From Micromonospora vinacea (GTDB lineage Bacteria > Actinomycetota > Actinomycetes > Mycobacteriales > Micromonosporaceae), in the NCBI RefSeq assembly GCF_015751785.1, contig NZ_JADOTY010000001.1, positions 3,782,001 to 3,846,000 on the forward strand: a DNA stretch of 64,000 bases, in the 5' to 3' direction. Every line of letters starts with the position of its first letter. Within the stretch, counting starts at the first letter, position 1. The notes beneath the pieces were generated by a model. It did no database searches, was not told where the DNA came from, and saw only the letters and a program-made list of their open reading frames with translations. Of this stretch, positions 1 through 7,499 are shown in pieces. The translations under genes were made by a program, and so were the position numbers.

Positions 1-1
1 G

Positions 2-82
2 GCCGCGCCGCTGTTGCGGGCCGCGCCGCCGTTCCTCGCGCTGTCGCCCCCGGTAGTGGCGTGGGAGAGGCTCGCAGGGTAG
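2..82 (+). CDS. Possible 3' end of a gene that begins before the window
   Basis: Frame 2 is open from the first base to a TAG at 80-82 and reads as 26 alanine-, leucine- and proline-rich residues ending in VVAWERLAG. The stop abuts a 12-bp-stem hairpin that starts at 83, as expected for a gene end. The piece is too short to identify, and the call rests on the frame and the adjacent hairpin only. Confidence 0.25.
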   Translation, partial: AAPLLRAAPPFLALSPPVVAWERLAG

Positions 83-125
83 ATCTTGGACAGTGCCCGC
101 CGCGCGAACGGAAACTGTCCAAGAT
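83..125. terminator. Hairpin, probable bidirectional terminator
   Basis: ATCTTGGACAGT (83-94) pairs perfectly with ACTGTCCAAGAT (114-125) around a 19-base loop. It lies between a possible plus-strand gene end at 82 and the minus-strand sigma-factor gene that ends at 188, so it could serve both. There is no T-tract, which is usual for this GC class. It could also be a dispersed palindromic repeat. Confidence 0.5.
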
Positions 126-187
126 TGCCAACTGTGGCGGGTGAAGCTGCCTGGTTCTCGCCGCGGAGGATCAGTTGATCTCTGTCT

Positions 188-1450
188 TCACGGGAGATCA
201 ACGGGCTGGGCGGCCAGTCGGGCTGCCCGCATCGTCAGGTAGAGCTGTTCGGGGCGGCTGCTCGTACGGGCGGCGGCGGTCCGGTAGTCGGCGATCGCCT
301 GGGCCTGGTCACCGGCCATCTCGTGCAGGTGGGCGCGGGCGGCGGCCAGCCGGTGGTGTCCGGCCATCTGCGGGTCGTGGGCCAACGCGTCGAGGGCGGC
401 CAGGCCGGCGGCCGGTCCGTGCACCATGGCCGTCGCCACGGCACGGTTGAGGGCCACCACCGGGCTACCGGCCATGCGCTCCAGCACCTCGTAGAGCGCC
501 AGGATCTGCGGCCAGTCGGTCTGCTCGGTGCTCGGCGCCTCGTCGTGCAGGGCGGCGATGGCGGCCTGTACCTGGTACGGGCCGACCGGCCCACGCGGCA
601 GGGCCCGGGTGACCAGTGCGACGCCCTCGGCGATCGCCGCCGCGTCCCAGCGACCACGGTCCTGATCGGCCAGTGAGATCAGCTCGCCGGACGGCCCGGT
701 CCGCGCCGGGCCACGGGCCTCGGTGAGCAGCATCAATGCCAGCAGCCCGGCCGACTCGCTGTCGTTCGGTAGCAGCGTGTGCAGCGCGCGGGTCAGCCGG
801 ATCGCCTCCGCCGCGAGGTCGATGCGGCGCAGGTCCGGGCCGGTGGTGCTGGTGTGCCCCTCGGTGAAGACCAGGTAGAGCACCTGTCGGACGGCGACCA
901 ACCGGTCCGCCCGCTCCGCCGGCTCGGGCATCCGGAACGGTAGCCCGGATGACCGGATGCGCTGCTTGGCCCGGCTGATCCGCTGCGCCATCGTCGCCTC
1001 GGGCACCAGGAACGCGCGGGCGATCTCGGCGGTGCTCAACCCACCGACGGCGCGCAGGGTCAGCGCCACCGCCGCCGTCGGGGCGAGTGCCGGGTGACAG
1101 CAGAGGAAGAGCAGGACCAGCGTGTCGTCCCGCTCGGCGGTCAACTCCTCGTCCGGGGCTGGCGCGTACCGCTGGTCGTCCGGATCCCGGCGGGCGACCA
1201 GGTCCTCCCGGCGGCGTCGGGCCCGCTCACCGCGGACCAGTTCGATCATCCGGCGGTAACCGACCTGGATCAGCCAGCCACGGGGGTTCGCCGGCAGTCC
1301 ATCGGTCGGCCACTGGGTGGCGGCGGCCAGCAGCGCCTCCTGCACAGCGTCCTCCGCCGTGGCGAAGTCACCGAAGCGGCGGCTGAGCACGCCGAGGACC
1401 TGCGGCGCCAACTCGCGCAGCAGGTCCTCGACGCGGGGATCGGTGTTCAG
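188..1450 (-). CDS. ECF sigma factor, ECF42 type (sigma-70 region 2/4 with long C-terminal helical domain)
   Basis: An extracytoplasmic-function sigma factor that would redirect RNA polymerase to a small regulon. Region 2 lies in the first 90 residues (FGDFATAEDAVQEALLAA, NPRGWLIQVGYRRMIE). Region 4 follows near residues 120-180 (GLSTAEIARAFLVPEATMAQRISRAK). After it comes the roughly 220-residue TPR-like extension with GPYQVQAAIAALHDEA and SPVVALNRAVA that marks ECF42. No ATG or GTG fits the N-terminus. A TTG at 1411 would cut off conserved residues (DPRVEDLLREL), so a CTG at 1450, four bases after the upstream stop and with GGAG before it, is the likelier start. The gene is downstream of and coupled to the YCII gene, the usual ECF42 partner. 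Confidence 0.85.
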   Translation of the reverse strand: MNTDPRVEDLLRELAPQVLGVLSRRFGDFATAEDAVQEALLAAATQWPTDGLPANPRGWLIQVGYRRMIELVRGERARRRREDLVARRDPDDQRYAPAPDEELTAERDDTLVLLFLCCHPALAPTAAVALTLRAVGGLSTAEIARAFLVPEATMAQRISRAKQRIRSSGLPFRMPEPAERADRLVAVRQVLYLVFTEGHTSTTGPDLRRIDLAAEAIRLTRALHTLLPNDSESAGLLALMLLTEARGPARTGPSGELISLADQDRGRWDAAAIAEGVALVTRALPRGPVGPYQVQAAIAALHDEAPSTEQTDWPQILALYEVLERMAGSPVVALNRAVATAMVHGPAAGLAALDALAHDPQMAGHHRLAAARAHLHEMAGDQAQAIADYRTAAARTSSRPEQLYLTMRAARLAAQPVDLP

Positions 1451-1454
1451 CCCC

Positions 1455-1856
1455 TCACAGCTCCTGTGCCGGGGCGGACATCACCGGGTGCACCTCGACC
1501 GGCATGTTCAGCGGCCGGCCGCCGGGGCCGGGCGCCGTGGAGATGTGCGCGGCCAACTCCACGGCCCGCTGCGGGCTCTCGCAGTCGACGATCCAGTAGC
1601 CGGCCAGGAACTCCTTCGTCTCGGCGAACGGACCCTCGGTGACCACCGGCGTCCCGCCCTCGCCAGCCCGGACGATCCGTGCCTGCTGCGGGCCACCGAG
1701 ACCCTGCGCGTCGACCCACTCACCGGCGGCGGTCAGCTTGGCGTTGACCTCGCCCATGAAGGCGATGTGTGCCCGGACCTCGTCCTGGGTCCAGGTGTCG
1801 ATGCTCGGGAAGTCGGTGCCAGCGGCGCTGAACTGCATCAGCAGCATGTACTTCAT
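1455..1856 (-). CDS. YCII-related (DGPF) domain protein
   Basis: A small single-domain YCII/DGPF protein of 133 residues starting MKYMLLMQFS. It has the family features FMGEVNAKLTAAGEWVDAQGL, VTEGPFAETKEFLAGYWIVDC and a final VEVHPV strand. The ATG at 1856 is chosen because GAGGAGC sits at the right distance before it; a GTG at 1871 would overlap that ribosome site. DGPF proteins commonly sit beside ECF42 sigma factors, as here, and are thought to belong to the same regulatory module; their biochemical role is not settled. The sigma gene follows 4 bases after the stop, so one transcript is expected. Confidence 0.85.
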   Translation of the reverse strand: MKYMLLMQFSAAGTDFPSIDTWTQDEVRAHIAFMGEVNAKLTAAGEWVDAQGLGGPQQARIVRAGEGGTPVVTEGPFAETKEFLAGYWIVDCESPQRAVELAAHISTAPGPGGRPLNMPVEVHPVMSAPAQEL

Positions 1857-1951
1857 CGTCTTGCTCCTCACGACCGCGCACCATTGTCGGTGCTCTCACA
1901 GTGAGGTAGAAGCCGCCGACACCGTTCTCGACACCCCGAGCAAAGAAATTT

Positions 1952-4087
1952 CTAGCCGACCGAGTCGACCTCCAGCACCAGACTTTGCTCCGGGTGCAGG
2001 GCGGGCAGCTGCACACCCACCCGGGCCAGCGCCGCCCCGCTGAGGGTGAGACCAGCCGCCAGCCAGGTGGGCGCGGACAGGTCGATGGTCGCCGGGGCCG
2101 GTACGCCCGACACCTGTCGCACCCGGTACCGCCGGCCCGGGTCGAGGCCGGGCAGCCGCACCGCGCCGGGCACCTGCGTCACCGAGGTGGCCAGCCGGGC
2201 CACCGCGTACACCGCCCGGGTGTTGTCGTGGTCGACCACGCCGTGCGCCCAGACGGCCGGGTCGGGGTGATCGACCCGGACCACCCGGCCAGCGTGCAGC
2301 AGCGGGCGCAGCCGCTTGTGCAGCGCCACCCAGGCGGCCAGTTCGGTCTGCTCGGCAGCGCTGATCGAGGCGATGTCCCACTCGATGCCGTGGTGGCCGA
2401 AGAGCGCCGTCGCCGCCCGGAAACCCAGGTCGTGTACGCGGTTGGTGGTGTGCGAGCGTTCCGGGCCGACGTGGGTGCCGATCAGCTCCGGTGGCAGCAG
2501 CAGCCCCGTCCAGCGCTGGATGCTGAGCCGTTCCAACGCGTCGTTGCAGTCGCTGGCCCAGACCCGGTCGGTACGCGCCAGGATGGCCAGGTCCACCCGA
2601 GCCCCGCCGGACGAGCAGCTCTCGATCTCCACGCCCGGGTGGCGACCGCGCAACTCGTCGAAGAGCCGGTAGACGGCAAGGGTCTGCCCGTGCACCCCGG
2701 GGCGGCCATGGTGCCCGGCCTCGGTGAGGTCCCGGTTCTGGTCCCACTTGAGGTACCGGATGCCAGGGTGGTCGGTGAGCAGCGTGTCGAGACGTTCCAG
2801 CACGTGGTCGTACGCCTCGGGGCGACCCAGGTCGAGCACCTGCTGGTGACGCCAGGCCGGCGGTAGCCGCCCCGGCACGGCGAGCACCCAGTCGGGGTGC
2901 GCACGGAACAGGTCCGAGTCGGGGTTGACCATCTCCGGCTCGACCCAGAGGCCGAACTGGAGGCCCCGACCGGTGACGTGGTCGATCAGCGGTTGCAGGC
3001 CGTCCGGCCAGACGCCCTCGTCGACGTACCAGTCGCCGAGCCCGGCGGTGTCGTCGCGCCGGCCCCGGAACCAGCCGTCGTCGAGCACGAACCGCTCCAC
3101 GCCGATCTGCGCGGCCCGGTCGGCGAGCGCTCGCAGCCGGTCCAGGTCGTGGTCGAAGTAGACCGCCTCCCAGACGTTCAGGGTCACCGGACGCGGGGAG
3201 CGCGGGTGCCCGGGGCGGGCCCGCAGGTGGGTGTGCAGCACGTCGCTGAGCCCGTCCAGCCCGGCATCGGACCAGACCGCGTAGAGCAGGGGACTCTCGT
3301 ACGACTCGCCGGGGTCGAGCCGGATCTCCCCGGGTGCCAGCAGCTCGCCGCCACCGAGGGTCGACTCGCCGGTGGGGCGACGCTCGGCGAACGTGACGTG
3401 GTCGCCGCTCCACGCGGTGTGCACCGCCCAGACCTCACCGTGGCCGAAGCCGAACCCGGTGGTGCCGGCCACCAGCAGCAGCGTGGCGTCGTGCCCGGTA
3501 CGGCCGTGCCGGCCCTCGCGGACCCAGGCGCCGTGCTGCCAGGGGTGCCGCTGCGGGGACCGTTCCCGACACCACCGGCCGGTCAGGTCGAGCAGTTCGG
3601 TGGCGACCGCCGGCACCGGCAGCACCGGCGTCAGCTCCCGCAGCTCGTACGCGCCGTCGCCGTCGTTGCGCAGCCGGTGCCGAACGGTCAGCAGGCCGTA
3701 CGGGTCGAGCGTGATCTCGATGGTCACTGTCAGCCCGGCGGCCGGGTCCGACGCCCGCACTGTCACCCGCGCCGGTCCGTCGGCGGGCTGGTCGACGTCG
3801 AGACCGTCCAACCGGAACGCGGTGGACCAGCCGGCCCCGTCGCGGTGCCCGGCCAGGCCGGGCCGTCCGCTCCAGCCGGCGCTCGCCTCCGGCAGCACTG
3901 ACAGCACTGTCGGCTGGTCGAAGCTGCTCGGCACCACCGGCGGTACTGTCGCGTCGGTGAGCTGGCGCAGGCCGTCGTCGTCGAGGTCGCCCACGTCGCC
4001 GCCCCAGTGCACGACCCGGGGCAGCCCCGGGCCGCGCGCGTCGAGCACCAGGCTGGTCCGCGCGCGGCGCAGGTGCAGGATCGTCAT
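1952..4087 (-). CDS. Alpha-galactosidase, glycoside hydrolase family 36
   Basis: Hydrolyses terminal alpha-1,6-galactosyl residues, as in raffinose-family sugars or galactomannan side chains. The 711-residue protein has the usual GH36 layout: an N-terminal beta-sandwich, a (beta/alpha)8 barrel from about residue 280, and a C-terminal beta domain. The catalytic nucleophile is visible in RYLKWDQNRD (Asp about 449) and the acid/base in VWASDCNDALER (Asp about 513), with the family motif ESCSSGGARVDL between them. There is no signal peptide, so it acts in the cytoplasm on imported substrate. Its ATG overlaps the stop of the upstream permease (ATGA), making it the last gene of the transporter operon. 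Confidence 0.93.
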   Translation of the reverse strand: MTILHLRRARTSLVLDARGPGLPRVVHWGGDVGDLDDDGLRQLTDATVPPVVPSSFDQPTVLSVLPEASAGWSGRPGLAGHRDGAGWSTAFRLDGLDVDQPADGPARVTVRASDPAAGLTVTIEITLDPYGLLTVRHRLRNDGDGAYELRELTPVLPVPAVATELLDLTGRWCRERSPQRHPWQHGAWVREGRHGRTGHDATLLLVAGTTGFGFGHGEVWAVHTAWSGDHVTFAERRPTGESTLGGGELLAPGEIRLDPGESYESPLLYAVWSDAGLDGLSDVLHTHLRARPGHPRSPRPVTLNVWEAVYFDHDLDRLRALADRAAQIGVERFVLDDGWFRGRRDDTAGLGDWYVDEGVWPDGLQPLIDHVTGRGLQFGLWVEPEMVNPDSDLFRAHPDWVLAVPGRLPPAWRHQQVLDLGRPEAYDHVLERLDTLLTDHPGIRYLKWDQNRDLTEAGHHGRPGVHGQTLAVYRLFDELRGRHPGVEIESCSSGGARVDLAILARTDRVWASDCNDALERLSIQRWTGLLLPPELIGTHVGPERSHTTNRVHDLGFRAATALFGHHGIEWDIASISAAEQTELAAWVALHKRLRPLLHAGRVVRVDHPDPAVWAHGVVDHDNTRAVYAVARLATSVTQVPGAVRLPGLDPGRRYRVRQVSGVPAPATIDLSAPTWLAAGLTLSGAALARVGVQLPALHPEQSLVLEVDSVG

Positions 4088-4965
4088 CCCTTTGAGGCTC
4101 CCAAGGTCAGGCCCCGAACGAAGTGCCGCTGGAGCATAAAGAAGATCACCAGGGTGGGGATCGCGACGAGCACGCTGCCCGCCGAGACCAGGTTGTTGTC
4201 GGTGAAGAACTCACCACGCAGGTTGTTGAGTGAGCTGGTCACCGGGAACTTGTCGCCGGTGCGCATGAGGACGGTGGCCCAGAAGAACTCGTTGTAGATC
4301 CAGGTCACTTCCAGCGTTGCCAGCGCGGCCAGGGCCGGCCGGCACAGCGGCATGGTGACCTGCCAGTACTGCCGCCAGATGCTCGCCCCGTCGACCATCG
4401 CCGCCTCGTACAGGTCACGTGGCAGTGCCTTCATGTAGTTGCTGAGCACGAAGACGCAGAAGCCGCACTGGAAGGCCACGTTGATCAGGATCAGGCCCCA
4501 GTAACTGTCGTAGAGCAGCTCCGAGTCGCTCATGAACTCCGGCAGCGGCACCTCGGTGAAGAGCCGGAACAGCGGGATGAGCAGCGCCTGCTGGGGCAGC
4601 AGGTTGGCCGCGGTGAAGACCCCGAGCAGGACGAGGTTGAGCTTCCAACTGAACCGGGCGATGACGAACGCCACGCAGGACGCGAGGAAGAGGGTCAGCA
4701 GCACCGCCGGCACGGTGATGTACACCGAGTTGAGGAAGTGCTGGCCGAACTCCGCCGTCCGCCAGGCGGTGACGTAATTGTCGAAGGTCCAGCCGCCGAA
4801 CGACACGTAGCCGTTCGCGGCGGTGTAGTCGTACGAGCGCAGCGAGGTCAGCACCGCCCAGGCGATCGGGAAGAGCCAGGCCAGCGAGACGACGATGAGG
4901 AAGCCGTGCAGCAGCATCCGCAACGGGGTCAGCCTGCGCCGACGAACCGGAGTGTCCACGCTCAT
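4084..4965 (-). CDS. Carbohydrate ABC transporter permease, MalG type
   Basis: An inner-membrane subunit of a sugar importer, 293 residues with six predicted membrane segments. The cytoplasmic EAA loop that contacts the ATPase is visible as LYEAAMVDGASIWRQYWQVTMP. The start overlaps the stop of the preceding permease by 4 bases, and its own stop overlaps the alpha-galactosidase start, so the operon is translationally coupled. No ATPase gene is in the window. Actinobacterial sugar importers of this type often share a single MsiK-like ATPase encoded elsewhere; that is inference here. Substrate is inferred from the adjoining galactosidases. Confidence 0.92.
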   Translation of the reverse strand: MSVDTPVRRRRLTPLRMLLHGFLIVVSLAWLFPIAWAVLTSLRSYDYTAANGYVSFGGWTFDNYVTAWRTAEFGQHFLNSVYITVPAVLLTLFLASCVAFVIARFSWKLNLVLLGVFTAANLLPQQALLIPLFRLFTEVPLPEFMSDSELLYDSYWGLILINVAFQCGFCVFVLSNYMKALPRDLYEAAMVDGASIWRQYWQVTMPLCRPALAALATLEVTWIYNEFFWATVLMRTGDKFPVTSSLNNLRGEFFTDNNLVSAGSVLVAIPTLVIFFMLQRHFVRGLTLGASKG

Positions 4966-5918
4966 TCCCGGTTCTCCCTCATCACGGTCGCCAGGTAGAT
5001 GGTGATGAAGACCAGCGAGACGACCAGCATGATCGTTGCCAGTGCCGAGCCGAAGCCGATCCGGCTCGCCTCACCCACCACGTTCTGGGTGACCAGCGCG
5101 GAGATCAGCTCCAGCCCGTTGCGGCCCTTGTTGACCACCCAGACCAGGTCGAACGCGCGCAGCGACTCGATCACGGTCACCACCAGCACGATGATGTTGA
5201 TGGGCCGCATGACCGGGAACACGACCCGGAAGAACGTCCGGCTCTCCGAGGCGCCGTCGACCGCCGCTGCCTCGCGCAACGACGGATCGACACCCTTCAG
5301 GCCGGCCAGGTAGAGCAGCATGATGTACCCGACGTGCCGCCACCCGGAGGCGACCATCACCGCCCAGATGTTGACGTTCGAGTCGCCGTACCAGTCGATG
5401 CTGCTGCCGAAGACGGCGTTGATCAGGCCCTGGTCCCGGGAGTAGAGCAGCTGCCAGACGAAGCCGATGAGCGCCAGCGAGAGCACCACCGGCAGGTAGA
5501 GCGCGGTCTGGTAGAAGCGGCTGCCGCGCAGCTCCTTGTCCAACAGCACGGCCAGGAACATGCCGAACGGGGTGGCGACCACGAAGAGCGCCGCCAGCCA
5601 GAGCAGGTTGTGCTGGATCGCCGGCACGAACGGCGGGTAGATGTTCACCACGTCGCTGTAGTTGCGTGCGCCGACGAACTCGATCTCGTTGAGCGGGCCG
5701 ATGCCGTCCCAGTTGGTGCCGGAGAGCAGCACTGTGGCCGCCGCCGGCAACCAGACGAACCCGGTGACGAGCAGCAGCGGGACGAGCACCATCAGCGTGA
5801 TGACCACGCGGTCGGTGCGGGACAGGAGCCGTAGCCGCCGGCGACGACCACCCGTGGAGGTGGTCGAGGCCGGCGGTGGCACGGCGCGATCCGCTTGGAT
5901 CAGGGGCAGGTCGGACAC
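4962..5918 (-). CDS. Carbohydrate ABC transporter permease, MalF/UgpA type
   Basis: The partner permease of the sugar importer, 318 residues. It begins with a roughly 35-residue cytoplasmic tail and then six membrane segments (first: VVITLMVLVPLLLVTGFVWL). The EAA loop is LREAAAVDGASESRTFFRVVFP. It lies 21 bases after the solute-binding protein gene and overlaps the second permease by 4 bases. As in other CUT1 systems, the two permeases would form a heterodimer loaded by the lipoprotein encoded upstream. Confidence 0.92.
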   Translation of the reverse strand: MSDLPLIQADRAVPPPASTTSTGGRRRRLRLLSRTDRVVITLMVLVPLLLVTGFVWLPAAATVLLSGTNWDGIGPLNEIEFVGARNYSDVVNIYPPFVPAIQHNLLWLAALFVVATPFGMFLAVLLDKELRGSRFYQTALYLPVVLSLALIGFVWQLLYSRDQGLINAVFGSSIDWYGDSNVNIWAVMVASGWRHVGYIMLLYLAGLKGVDPSLREAAAVDGASESRTFFRVVFPVMRPINIIVLVVTVIESLRAFDLVWVVNKGRNGLELISALVTQNVVGEASRIGFGSALATIMLVVSLVFITIYLATVMRENRE

Positions 5919-5939
5919 GATGTCCTCCCCCTTCCGCCG

Positions 5940-7268
5940 TCAGTCAGTGAAGATCGACTTCTTCTGGTTCTCGATGGACGAGGTGAGACCGTCGATGTCC
6001 TTGGGGTTCTTGATGAACTGCTGGAGCGCCGGGATCATCACCGTGGAGGCGAAGTCCGGCCGGGTGTCCCGGTCGAGGAACTGGGCGATCTCGGTGGCCG
6101 ACCCGACCAGTTCGGCGGCCTTCTTCTGCAGCGCGGTGTAGCCGCCGACGTCCGCGCCACTGTTGGCGACCAGGACGGCCGGGTCGTTCTTGAGGTTGAT
6201 GTCCGCGGCGGCCTTGCCACCGAAGTACTCCAGCAGCTTGCGCGCGCTGTCCTCGTTCTTGGGCTTGCGGGCCATCATGTAGCCGTCGATCGGGGCGTCC
6301 AGCGCCTTCGCGCCGATGGCCGGGTCGATCTCGGGGAAGGTGAAGAAGTCGAGGTCGTCCTGCTCGTCGTTGCTGAACTGCTGACCGACGAAGAGGCCCA
6401 GCAGGTACATGCCGCTCTTCTTCTGCTGCAACGACTGCGCGGCCTCCTGCCAGGTGCGGCCGAGGCTGTCCGTCTGGTGCAGGGGGAGCAGGCCGGCCCA
6501 GGTGTCGAAGACCTTCTTGACCTTGTCGGAGGTCCAGGCCTCCTTGCCGGCCATCAGGTCGACGTGGAACTGGTAGCCGTTGATGCGCAGGTTGAGGATG
6601 TCGAAGGTGCCCATCGCCGGCCAGCCGTCCTTGTCGGCGAAGGCGATGGGGGTGAGGCCGTCCTTCTTCATCTGCTCGCCGAGCGCGGTGAACTGGTCCA
6701 GGGTGGTGGGCACCTGGTAGCCGTGCTGCTGCCACACCGACTTGCGGTAGAAGACCGCCCACGGGTAATACGTCGCCGGCACGAAGTACTGCTTGCCGTC
6801 GTCGCCGGTGGATGCCTTCTTGAAGGCGTCGGAGTAGCCGGAGAGCTTGCCCCACACGTCACTGATGTCGCTGGCCAGGCCCTTCTGCGCGAAGAAGCGC
6901 ATCCGGTAGCCGGCGAACCAGGTGAACACGTCGTCCGGCTTGCCCTGTAGGTAATTGTTGATGTTCTCCTGGAACGTGTTGTGGTCGACCGTATTGATCG
7001 CGACCTGCACGCCGGACGAGGTCTTGAAGCCGTCGGTGACCTTGACCAGGACGTCCTTCGGCTTCGGGTCGGACTGGTTCGAGCCGAGCGAAACGTCCTT
7101 GCTGGACCCGCCGGAGCCGGAGTCGTCGCCGCAGCCGGCGAGCAGTCCGGTGCCGAGCAGCGCGCCCGTGCCGGCCGCGCCGGCCAGCAACGATCGACGG
7201 TTGATGCCGGCGACTGAGGGCGGTACGAGCCGAGCCAGGTACTCGGCTTGGGATTGGGGACGGGACAT
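5940..7268 (-). CDS. Sugar-binding lipoprotein of the ABC importer (Tat-exported)
   Basis: An extracellular solute-binding protein of CUT1 type, 442 residues, that captures the oligosaccharide outside the membrane. The N-terminus has a twin-arginine signal (NRRSLLAGAAGTG) followed by the lipobox LLAGC and a Gly/Ser linker, so it is probably exported folded and lipid-anchored. The ATG at 7268 is preceded by GGAGG at the right distance; the frame stays open for 45 more codons upstream, but they are not protein-like. First gene of the minus-strand operon binding protein, two permeases, alpha-galactosidase. It faces the beta-galactosidase gene across a 231-bp promoter region. Confidence 0.93.
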   Translation of the reverse strand: MSRPQSQAEYLARLVPPSVAGINRRSLLAGAAGTGALLGTGLLAGCGDDSGSGGSSKDVSLGSNQSDPKPKDVLVKVTDGFKTSSGVQVAINTVDHNTFQENINNYLQGKPDDVFTWFAGYRMRFFAQKGLASDISDVWGKLSGYSDAFKKASTGDDGKQYFVPATYYPWAVFYRKSVWQQHGYQVPTTLDQFTALGEQMKKDGLTPIAFADKDGWPAMGTFDILNLRINGYQFHVDLMAGKEAWTSDKVKKVFDTWAGLLPLHQTDSLGRTWQEAAQSLQQKKSGMYLLGLFVGQQFSNDEQDDLDFFTFPEIDPAIGAKALDAPIDGYMMARKPKNEDSARKLLEYFGGKAAADINLKNDPAVLVANSGADVGGYTALQKKAAELVGSATEIAQFLDRDTRPDFASTVMIPALQQFIKNPKDIDGLTSSIENQKKSIFTD

Positions 7269-7467
7269 CTGTGCCTCCTGCGGATGAGAAGGAGCTACGC
7301 CCAAGGGCCTCAGGGTGGTGAAGGCAGGTCCAGCGTCGTGATCACACATTGAGATCCACCGAGAATCCACATTGGCGAACACGAACGGCCATTGGGGCCT
7401 CAAGCTACCCTGCGGTCAGTGGCTGTCAAGAGGGCAGAACGCCTCTGATAACCCAGTCGTGACACGG

Positions 7468-7484
7468 CCGTTACCAGGTAAACG
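7468..7484. promoter_or_regulatory. Imperfect inverted repeat in the divergent galactoside promoter region
   Basis: CGTTACC-A-GGTAAACG is a near-palindrome 15 bases before the beta-galactosidase start, in the shared promoter region of the importer and the beta-galactosidase. GTGATCAC (7338-7345) is a second short palindrome closer to the importer gene. Either could bind the DeoR-type regulator encoded at 9580, but this is inferred from position only. Confidence 0.3.
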
Positions 7485-7499
7485 TTGGAAAGATCCTCG

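Noticed and set aside
1896..3413. Long minus-strand open frame (505 codons) across the alpha-galactosidase gene
   Set aside because: Arg/Pro/Gly-rich composition in a different frame of a clear GH36 gene, with no motif and no ribosome site. It is a shadow of GC-rich coding DNA.
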